Assembly (NCBI GenBank): GCA_019235995.1
Contig: JAFAJV010000050.1
Span: forward strand, 1 to 45,949
From: Vulcanimicrobiota bacterium
GTDB taxonomy: Bacteria; Vulcanimicrobiota; Vulcanimicrobiia; Vulcanimicrobiales; Vulcanimicrobiaceae
Reading direction: 5' to 3'
Length of the DNA stretch: 45,949 nucleotides
Part shown: one piece after another, positions 37,422 through 42,416 of the stretch
How the letters are laid out: each line of letters begins with the position of its first letter
Numbering within the stretch: position 1 is the stretch's first letter
Notes under the pieces: model-generated
Seen by the model: the letters and a program-made list of their open reading frames with translations, nothing else
The model's database searches: none
What the model was told of the DNA's origin: nothing
Program-made: the position numbers and the translations under genes

Positions 37422-38117
37422 CCGCAGTAGCCGCACCGAGCCGGCCGCCGCCTCGACGTCGATACGGCACCGGCCGCCGCCGTTGACCGCGCCATCGATG
37501 GTCTCGGACTGGCCCTGCGACGTGCCGCGCAGCGGGAAGTCGGTGAACAGCGAGCCGGCGGCGGTGTGGAGGTGCACGAGGAACGCGGCGTCGGCGCGCA
37601 CGCGCAAGACGACGTCGCCGCGCCGCGTCGAGAAGTGCAGCGTTCCGGGCCACTGCGCGGAGCCGATCGTGGCGGTGATGTTTCCCTCGCCGACGGCCGC
37701 CTCACCGTATCGCGGCAACATCATCGTCACGTTCCCGCGCTGCGCGATGACGACGGCGCTCCCGCTGATGTCGGTGACGTTCACGTCGCCGCGGGCCGAC
37801 TGCACGGCGAGATTCGCGCCGTCGGGCACGCGCACGAGCAGCGACTGCAGCGGGTTCTGCGCGTCCACGAGCACGCCGCGCGGCATTACGCGCAGGCGGG
37901 GCGCCGGCGGCGGCGTGCCCTTCGCCAACGCCGTCGCGGCGACCGTGAAGAGGTCGCGCCGCTGTCCGTTTTGGGGTTGATAGACGTCGACGGTGGCCTG
38001 CGCGACGCGCACGTCGAGCGCCGCGCCCGGCTTCAGGATGCCGACCGTCGTCGAGTAGGGCGGAGTGGCGCTGCACGCCGCCAGAACGGCGGAAAGAAGA
38101 AGCAGAAGAGGCCTCAC
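37404..38117 (-). CDS. Lipoprotein with DUF4097-like beta-repeat domain
   Basis: A 237-residue lipoprotein. GTG at 38117 begins a leucine-rich signal sequence with lipobox VLAAC (Cys about residue 15). The mature protein has short beta repeats such as NLAVQSARGDVNVTDISG, AQRGNVTMML, TRRGDVVLRV and EAAAGSVRLL, which resemble DUF4097 (adhesin-like beta-solenoid). Function is unknown. A longer open frame upstream crosses the divergent gene and is not real. The start is 15 bp from that of the GH114-type gene on the other strand. Confidence 0.72.
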   Translation of the reverse strand: MRPLLLLLSAVLAACSATPPYSTTVGILKPGAALDVRVAQATVDVYQPQNGQRRDLFTVAATALAKGTPPPAPRLRVMPRGVLVDAQNPLQSLLVRVPDGANLAVQSARGDVNVTDISGSAVVIAQRGNVTMMLPRYGEAAVGEGNITATIGSAQWPGTLHFSTRRGDVVLRVRADAAFLVHLHTAAGSLFTDFPLRGTSQGQSETIDGAVNGGGRCRIDVEAAAGSVRLLRLQPQP

Positions 38118-38132
38118 GAATCCAGCTCTTCG

Positions 38133-39005
38133 ATGGGTATCGGGGCCATCTTTGCGCGAGTCGCGCCGGCGGCGCTGGCGGCGCTGCTTTGCGCGTGCGG
38201 CGTCCTTCCCCTGAGCCTGTCGAAGGGTCAGGATGTGACGGTGCCGCTCGTCCCGGTCGCTCCGGACGCGGCTTCGCCGTTGGGCTCGCGCTGGATCCCG
38301 ACCGCGGGTGAGTCGTACCAGATTCAGTACAGCGGCAAGCTCGATCTGAGCGTCGCGGCGCAGATCTACGACCTCGACATGTTCGACACGCCCGCGTCCG
38401 TCGTGAAGAAGCTGCACGGCATGGGCCGTCGCGTGATGTGTTACGTCGACGTCGGCACTTGGGAGCGATGGCGCCCAGACGCTCACGACTTTCCGAAGAG
38501 CGTGCTCGGCAAGCCTGACGGCCACTGGCCCGGCGAACGCTGGCTCGACATTCGCGCGACGAAAATCCTCGAGCCGATCATGGGCAAGCGACTCGATCTC
38601 TGCAAGAGCAAGGGATTCGACGGCGTAGATCCCGACAATCTGGACGGATATCAAAATCGCACCGGATTCCCGCTCACGTATGTCGAGCAGCTCGCTTACG
38701 ACACGTGGGTCGCAGACGCCGCGCACAAGCGCGGCCTGACCGCCGATCAGAAGGGTGACAACGGCCAAGTCAAAGATCTCGTGAAGGCATTCGACTTCGC
38801 CGTCGTCGAGCAATGCTACGTGCAGGGCTGGTGCAAGCAGTTCGACGTCTACAGCAACGCAAACCGCCTCGTGGTGGACGTCGAGTACTACAGTAACCAG
38901 CGGCGCTTTCTCCGCGATAACTGTCCGGAAGCGGCCAAGAACCACGACACGGCAATACTGAAGAAACTGCAACTGACGGCGTGGATCCTGACCTGCCCCC
39001 ACTAG
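38133..39005 (+). CDS. GH114-type endo-alpha-1,4-polygalactosaminidase-like protein
   Basis: A 290-residue exported protein. The N-terminus is an Ala-rich signal with a possible lipobox (LLCAC). The mature part is a TIM-barrel of the GH114/DUF297 group: CYVDVGTWERWRPDA, PGERWLDIR, SKGFDGVDPDNLDGY (Asp166 and Asp168 candidates for catalysis) and LAYDTWVADAAHKRGL. Characterised relatives cut galactosamine-rich polysaccharides, so biofilm or capsule turnover is possible; substrate is inferred. No clear ribosome-binding site precedes the ATG. A dispersed-repeat-like sequence lies within the region just after the signal. Confidence 0.85.
   Translation: MGIGAIFARVAPAALAALLCACGVLPLSLSKGQDVTVPLVPVAPDAASPLGSRWIPTAGESYQIQYSGKLDLSVAAQIYDLDMFDTPASVVKKLHGMGRRVMCYVDVGTWERWRPDAHDFPKSVLGKPDGHWPGERWLDIRATKILEPIMGKRLDLCKSKGFDGVDPDNLDGYQNRTGFPLTYVEQLAYDTWVADAAHKRGLTADQKGDNGQVKDLVKAFDFAVVEQCYVQGWCKQFDVYSNANRLVVDVEYYSNQRRFLRDNCPEAAKNHDTAILKKLQLTAWILTCPH
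38208..38226. repeat. REP-like 19-mer inside the GH114-type gene
   Basis: CCCTGAGCCTGTCGAAGGG lies in frame after the signal peptide and encodes part of LSLSKG. Its reverse complement, CCCTTCGACAGGCTCAGGG, resembles a short palindromic repeat scattered between genes in many GC-rich bacteria. This likeness is from memory, not from a search. Presence inside a coding region is unusual. Confidence 0.45.
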
Positions 39006-39038
39006 CGCCGAGCGTTAGGTTCGGGCGCGCCGCGCTAA

Positions 39039-39053
39039 CTTGGGTAACCCAAG
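39039..39053. promoter_or_regulatory. Palindromic operator-like site before a small ORF
   Basis: CTTGGGTAACCCAAG is a perfect 7+1+7 inverted repeat. It ends 3 bp before the ATG of the 58-codon ORF and contains that ORF's AAGG Shine-Dalgarno-like bases. A bound repressor or an RNA hairpin here would block the ORF. Confidence 0.55.
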
Positions 39054-39056
39054 GTC

Positions 39057-39233
39057 ATGACGCCCCACCGAAAGCTGCTCGGCCATGACGACCTCCGCGA
39101 GGCCTCCCGCGACGTCATCCTGATCCTGCGCGAACACGCGCGCCTGGCGTCTGAAGTTCGACGAGGCGCGAGCATCGGGTCCGGAGGGCTCGACCCGACC
39201 GACGCCAAGCGCCCCAGAAGAAAGGCCTCCTAG
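39057..39233 (+). CDS. 58-residue hypothetical protein
   Basis: An ATG at 39057, 3 bp after a palindrome, opens 58 codons to TAG at 39231. The product begins MTPHRKLLGHDDLREAS and contains an amphipathic helix (DVILILREHARLASEVRRG) with a basic tail (KRPRRKAS). No family is recognised. It sits between the GH114-type gene and the recombinase repeat array. In GC-rich DNA such a frame can be chance, but the position just after an operator-like site favours a real gene. Confidence 0.45.
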   Translation: MTPHRKLLGHDDLREASRDVILILREHARLASEVRRGASIGSGGLDPTDAKRPRRKAS

Positions 39234-39258
39234 AACCGCCGGCCCCGTTCGCCCCACG

Positions 39259-39366
39259 TTTTTGTCGCATTCGCCCGACAGCTTTATCGCATTCGCGGCA
39301 GTTTTGTCGTATTCGCGGGAAGGTCTCTTCTCGCGAATACGATAAAACTGTTATTATGTCGTATTC
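39259..39366. repeat. Array of a 20-22 bp motif upstream of a tyrosine recombinase
   Basis: The motif TTTTRTCGYATTCGC occurs directly at 39259-39274, 39283-39296 and 39302-39316, inverted at 39333-39347, and partly at 39354-39366 across the recombinase start. The conserved TCG of the three direct copies is spaced 22 and 20 bp, about two DNA turns, so a protein could bind them on one face. Copies end in CCGACAG, GGCAG and GGGAAGG, which shows relatedness beyond the core. Confidence 0.75.
39299..39350 (+). promoter_or_regulatory. 52-nt near-perfect hairpin before recombinase start
   Basis: Bases 39299-39322 pair with 39327-39350: 22 Watson-Crick pairs plus G-T pairs at 39306/39343 and 39318/39331. 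The loop is four bases (GTCT). The outer 19 bp of each arm are one direct and one inverted copy of the array motif. The stem ends 5 nt before the ATG at 39356. No T-run suited to a terminator follows, only TTATTATG. It may be an mRNA leader structure or a cruciform recombination site. Confidence 0.7.
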
Positions 39367-40318
39367 AAGAAGCTTGAAGAAGGCCCGGCCGCCGGCAGAG
39401 GCGTCCCTGCCCGAAGGGATCGACCCGCTGGTCCGGGACCTGGCGGGGTACCTGCTCACCGAGCGCAAGCGTAGCCCACTGACCGTGGCGGCTTATGCGC
39501 GCGACCTCAAGGAGTTCTCCGATTTTCTCGGCCAGGGGGGCGGCGACGCGTCGCTGGTCGCGGTGACGGCGTCGCGGATCCGGCGCTACATCGCGCATCT
39601 GTTCGACTCGCGCGGGTACGACGCGCGGACGGTCTGCCGCAAGCTCTCATCGATCCGCGCGCTCTACCGATTCCTCAAGATCACGGGGGTGCTCGAGAGC
39701 GATCCGGCCTTCGCGATCCCGGGCCCCACCATCGCCAAACGCAAGCCGGCGCCGCTCAAGGTTGACGAGGTCATGAAGCTGCTGCGGACGTCGCTCGCCG
39801 GCCGCAGCGACTCGGCCCGGCTGCGCGACCGCGCGATCCTCGAGCTGCTCTACGCGAGCGGCATCCGCCGCGCGGAGCTCGCCGGGATCCGGCTCGCCGA
39901 CGTGGACCTGGCCGAGCGCACGATCCGCGTCACCGGCAAGGGCAACAAGGAGCGCGTCGTCGTGATCAACCGCGCTGCGGCGGCGGCGATCGAGGCCTAT
40001 CTGCGGATCCGCCCGCGCAGCGCCGATCCCGCGCTCTTCCTCGGCCGCACCGGCGCGGCCCTGACGCCCAAGCACGTGTGGCGCATCTTTCGCGACATCT
40101 ATCGAGTCAGCGGCGTGCAAAAGCACGCCAGCCCGCACACCCTGCGCCACTCGTTCGCGACGCACCTCGTCGAAAACGGCGTGGATCTCGAGACGGTGCG
40201 CGAGCTGCTCGGCCACGAGAGCCTCGCGACCACCGGCATCTACCTGCAGCTCGCTATGGGGCACAAGCGCCGCGCCTACGACGAGGCCCACCCCCGCGAT
40301 CGCGCCGGCGACGCCTAG
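39356..40318 (+). CDS. Tyrosine recombinase (XerC/XerD-like)
   Basis: A 320-residue tyrosine recombinase. An N-terminal SAM-like core-binding domain (LVRDLAGYLLTERKRSPLT, YARDLKEFSDFL) precedes the catalytic domain with all six residues: Arg171 (ASGIRRAEL), Lys195 (TGKGNKER), His261 and Arg264 (HTLRHSFATHL), His287 (GHES) and Tyr296 (TGIYLQ). Size and motifs fit XerC/XerD, which resolve chromosome dimers, but small integrases look alike. ATG at 39356 has no ribosome-binding site and lies 5 nt after a hairpin, within a repeat copy. This setting is unlike an ordinary xer gene. Confidence 0.92.
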   Translation: MSYSRSLKKARPPAEASLPEGIDPLVRDLAGYLLTERKRSPLTVAAYARDLKEFSDFLGQGGGDASLVAVTASRIRRYIAHLFDSRGYDARTVCRKLSSIRALYRFLKITGVLESDPAFAIPGPTIAKRKPAPLKVDEVMKLLRTSLAGRSDSARLRDRAILELLYASGIRRAELAGIRLADVDLAERTIRVTGKGNKERVVVINRAAAAAIEAYLRIRPRSADPALFLGRTGAALTPKHVWRIFRDIYRVSGVQKHASPHTLRHSFATHLVENGVDLETVRELLGHESLATTGIYLQLAMGHKRRAYDEAHPRDRAGDA

Positions 40319-40382
40319 GCGCGCGGCTCTTCTTCTGCGGCTCTTCACCTTCGCGTCGCGCGAACATTTACTTCGCATGTGG

Positions 40383-40413
40383 GGTCGGGGGTTCGAGTCC
40401 CCCATCTCCACCA
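40383..40413 (+). other. 3'-end remnant of a tRNA or tmRNA gene (possible attachment site)
   Basis: The sequence GGGGG-TTCGAGT-CCCCC is a perfect T-arm with a canonical 7-base loop, followed by ATCTCCACCA with an encoded CCA. The acceptor 3' strand CTCC-A-CCA suits alanine tRNA or tmRNA, but one acceptor base appears to be missing. No matching 5' acceptor (GGAGAT-like), D-arm or anticodon arm is found upstream. It is therefore a fragment, the type left when an element integrates at a tRNA 3' end. Confidence 0.6.
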
Positions 40414-40451
40414 ACGCAAATGCCCGATTTTACAGGGGTCTTGCGTTTTCA
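40413..40451 (+). terminator. Hairpin terminator after the tRNA remnant
   Basis: AACGCAA (40413-40419) pairs with TTGCGTT (40441-40447), with an inner CCC/GGG pairing in the 21-nt loop, and is followed by TTTC. It starts on the last base of the CCA end. This is where a terminator of the original tRNA-type gene would be. Confidence 0.5.
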
Positions 40452-40476
40452 CCACGGCGCCGTAGGCCTAAAATCT

Positions 40477-40505
40477 TGACCACTTGCAGTTCTGATAAGT
40501 GGTCA
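40477..40505. repeat. Perfect 9-bp inverted repeat
   Basis: TGACCACTT and AAGTGGTCA are perfect inverted arms separated by 11 bp. This could be an operator or a short hairpin in the AT-richer stretch. Confidence 0.5.
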
Positions 40506-40536
40506 GCCGTCCGCGCGCAGGCTCTAAAAACACCGA

Positions 40537-40558
40537 TAAGCCCTGATACCGGGGCTTA
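40537..40558. repeat. 7-bp inverted repeat
   Basis: TAAGCCC and GGGCTTA flank an 8-bp loop. There is no T-run, so it is weak as a terminator. Confidence 0.4.
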
Positions 40559-40687
40559 GCAAACTGCAATTTCTCGAGCAAATCGGTTCGGTGTACGACG
40601 ATCTTACGACAATTGCGTACGGTCGACAGGCTATCTGGGATGCTTTAAGCGCGTTTTCTGCGGCAATGTCTCCTATAGCCGAGGAAC

Positions 40688-40716
40688 TTTCTAGACTACG
40701 GTGGGGCTGTTATAAT
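40688..40716 (+). promoter_or_regulatory. Promoter with extended -10 for the YVAN lipoprotein
   Basis: TGTTATAAT (40708-40716) is a perfect extended -10 element (TGnTATAAT). TTTCTA at 40688-40693 is a weak -35 at 17-bp spacing. Transcription would start near 40723, giving a leader of about 90 nt with a GGAGAA ribosome-binding site before ATG 40813. A consensus -10 is rare in GC-rich DNA. Confidence 0.6.
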
Positions 40717-40812
40717 GGCCCTGACGGGGTAACGCTTAGCGGCCCGGCTGTTGTCGCCAGAAAAGCATTACGACTACAACTACCCCCGGCAGTCGAGAGA
40801 GGAGAACGGCAA

Positions 40813-41877
40813 ATGAGAATTCCGGATTTGGCGTGCCGTGTGTTAGGCACCTGCGCGGCCATCGCTACGGCTGCGGGGTGTGAACCGCAGACGCCGATCG
40901 GAACACCCTGGGCTGCGCCGCAGATGCAAGCGAATCGGCCGGTTCTCGGCGAGGCGAACCAGTCGCGATCAAATTCGTCGCTGGACCTCACGGCGAACAC
41001 GAACCTCTACGTCGCGAACGCCGGATCCAGCACCATTACGGTGTACTCTCGAGGCAGTACGAAACTATTGCGAACGATCTCGCACGGAGTGAACAACCCG
41101 TGGGCGTTAGCGTTTGACACCTCGAGCAATCTCTATGATGCGAACAACGATGGTAATACGGTTACGGTGTACGCTCCCGGAAAAACGTCGTTACTGCGAA
41201 CGATCTCGCAGGGAGTGTCCGGCCCGCAGGCGCTAGTCTTTGACGGCTCCGCCAACCTTTACGTCGCAAACCTTAACAACACCGTCACGGTATACGCCAA
41301 GGGCGCATTGAAGCCGCTGAGGAAAATCTCTAAAGGTATTCTTGGTCCGGAGGCGTTGGCGATTGGCAGATCGGGCTATCTCTATGTCGCAAACGACTTC
41401 GGGAGTACGGTAACGGAGTATCCTCCCGGCGGGACGTCTCCAGCGCTGACGATCTCCAAGGGTATCAATGGTCCGTACGCGTTGGCGTTTGACGGCTCAA
41501 GCAATCTCTATGTCGCAAATGCTGGCGGTTCCACCGTCACAGTCTATGCTCGGGGCAAAACGGCGCCGCTGCGGACGATTTCGCAGGGCGTGAGCAGACC
41601 AGATGCGTTGTGCCTTGACGGCTCTGGCTACTTGTATGTCGCAAACGTTGCCAACAACACTGTCACGGTCTACCCGCCGGGCCAGTCGACGCTGCTGAGA
41701 ACGGTCGCCAAGGGGATATCGCAGCCGGATGCGCTTGCGATTGGAAGCCTCGGCTATCTCTATGTCGCGAACGGCGCCAACAACACCGTGACGGAGTACG
41801 GTCCGGGTGGAACCTACGTGGTGCGGACGTTTTCCAAGGGAGTGAATTTCCCGCACGCGCTTGCCTTCGGGCCTTGA
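40813..41877 (+). CDS. YVAN-repeat (NHL/YVTN-type) beta-propeller lipoprotein
   Basis: A 354-residue exported protein. The signal peptide ends in a lipobox (TAAGC, Cys about residue 22), followed by a polar linker to about residue 55. The rest is seven tandem repeats of about 42 residues with the pattern LYVAN...TVTVY..G....LRTISKGV..P.ALAFDGS. One copy reads LYDAN. Seven repeats fit a seven-bladed beta-propeller. Such proteins are usually surface or periplasmic binding modules, and no enzymatic motif is seen. AGAGGAGAA precedes ATG 40813, so upstream in-frame starts are not used. Codon use is less GC-biased than its neighbours. Confidence 0.85.
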   Translation: MRIPDLACRVLGTCAAIATAAGCEPQTPIGTPWAAPQMQANRPVLGEANQSRSNSSLDLTANTNLYVANAGSSTITVYSRGSTKLLRTISHGVNNPWALAFDTSSNLYDANNDGNTVTVYAPGKTSLLRTISQGVSGPQALVFDGSANLYVANLNNTVTVYAKGALKPLRKISKGILGPEALAIGRSGYLYVANDFGSTVTEYPPGGTSPALTISKGINGPYALAFDGSSNLYVANAGGSTVTVYARGKTAPLRTISQGVSRPDALCLDGSGYLYVANVANNTVTVYPPGQSTLLRTVAKGISQPDALAIGSLGYLYVANGANNTVTEYGPGGTYVVRTFSKGVNFPHALAFGP

Positions 41878-41906
41878 GTCTCTTCGCGTTTGCGATCGCT
41901 GAGAAG

Positions 41907-42047
41907 CTATAACGCAACTTCTACGCCGATTTCGAATTCGCGGTTCGGCATGATTTCGAGTGCGGTGGCAAGCTCGCGCGGCCAAAGTCCTCGGTCAGCG
42001 GTCGGGCAGACTGGATATTCGCTGTTCGTGAGACCAACCGACCACAT
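41907..42047 (-). CDS. Possible 46-residue protein or gene remnant
   Basis: A minus-strand frame from ATG at 42047 to TAG at 41907 gives 46 residues beginning MWSVGLTNSEYPVCPTADRG and ending in EIGVEVAL. The composition looks protein-like, and the frame stays open for about 24 codons upstream of the ATG, so it may be the tail of a decayed gene. There is no ribosome-binding site. The surrounding 290 bp (41878-42167) show nothing else that I trust; a 79-codon plus-strand frame here is unconvincing. Confidence 0.22.
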   Translation of the reverse strand: MWSVGLTNSEYPVCPTADRGLWPRELATALEIMPNREFEIGVEVAL

Positions 42048-42167
42048 GCACGAACGTTCAGAAGTTGTCGATCTAACGGTCGGACGATGGCGAAACCGGA
42101 AACTCGTCGTCGTAGGATGCGGTCATTAAAAGCGTGGAGCTTACGTCACTAAGAAAGGACCGTCCGA

Positions 42168-42416
42168 ATGCTTGTCGCTTATTTCGACGGCGAGCCCGAT
42201 GCGTGGGCGGCGGCTCAGGTACTCGAGGACCTTGGCTTTAATGCCGAAGTGTAGCGTTGCACCGATGAACCGTACACCAAAACGGTAAAGAAGTTTTTTT
42301 TGGGAGAAACGGACAATTTCGAGAAAAACGCTGCACTTCTAAGCGATGACGCCGATCCCAAATCGTTCGAAACCGTAGTGATCCGCCATCACGGGCGTCC
42401 GGCACAAGGCGTATAG
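42168..42416 (+). pseudogene. Small gene interrupted by an in-frame amber codon
   Basis: After AAAGGA, ATG at 42168 opens MLVAYFDGEPDAWAAAQVL and meets TAG at 42252 after 28 codons. The same frame then continues, protein-like, for 53 more codons (TDEPYTKTVKKFFLGET, SFETVVIRHHGRP) to TAG at 42414. The whole would be about 82 residues. The N-terminal part is reminiscent of small stress proteins with a VAYFD..ADA pattern, without firm assignment. A CAG-to-TAG change would explain it. It ends directly against the stop of the TonB receptor gene. Confidence 0.55.

Larger units (their letters stand above)
40319..40812. other. Gene-free region with tRNA-end remnant and inverted repeats
   Basis: These 494 bp hold no convincing gene. 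In order they contain: about 60 bp of plain sequence; a tRNA/tmRNA 3'-end remnant; a terminator-like hairpin; two short inverted repeats; and a promoter with a leader of about 97 nt for the YVAN lipoprotein. From about 40415 the base composition is visibly less GC-rich than in the flanking genes, which suggests acquired DNA. Confidence 0.6.

Noticed and set aside
39259-39366. CRISPR array
   Set aside because: The repeat units are 20-22 bp with no separate spacers, one copy is inverted and no cas genes are present.
40060-40413. Complete tmRNA ending at the CCA
   Set aside because: The tmRNA body would lie inside the recombinase gene, no matching 5' acceptor or tag reading frame is seen, and one acceptor base is missing. 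Only the 3' end is supported.
41890-42129. 79-codon plus-strand frame
   Set aside because: No ribosome-binding site and no recognisable motif; an opposite-strand frame reads at least as protein-like.
42252-42254. Amber codon as programmed read-through or pyrrolysine
   Set aside because: No read-through signal or pyrrolysine genes are visible; a nonsense mutation is simpler.
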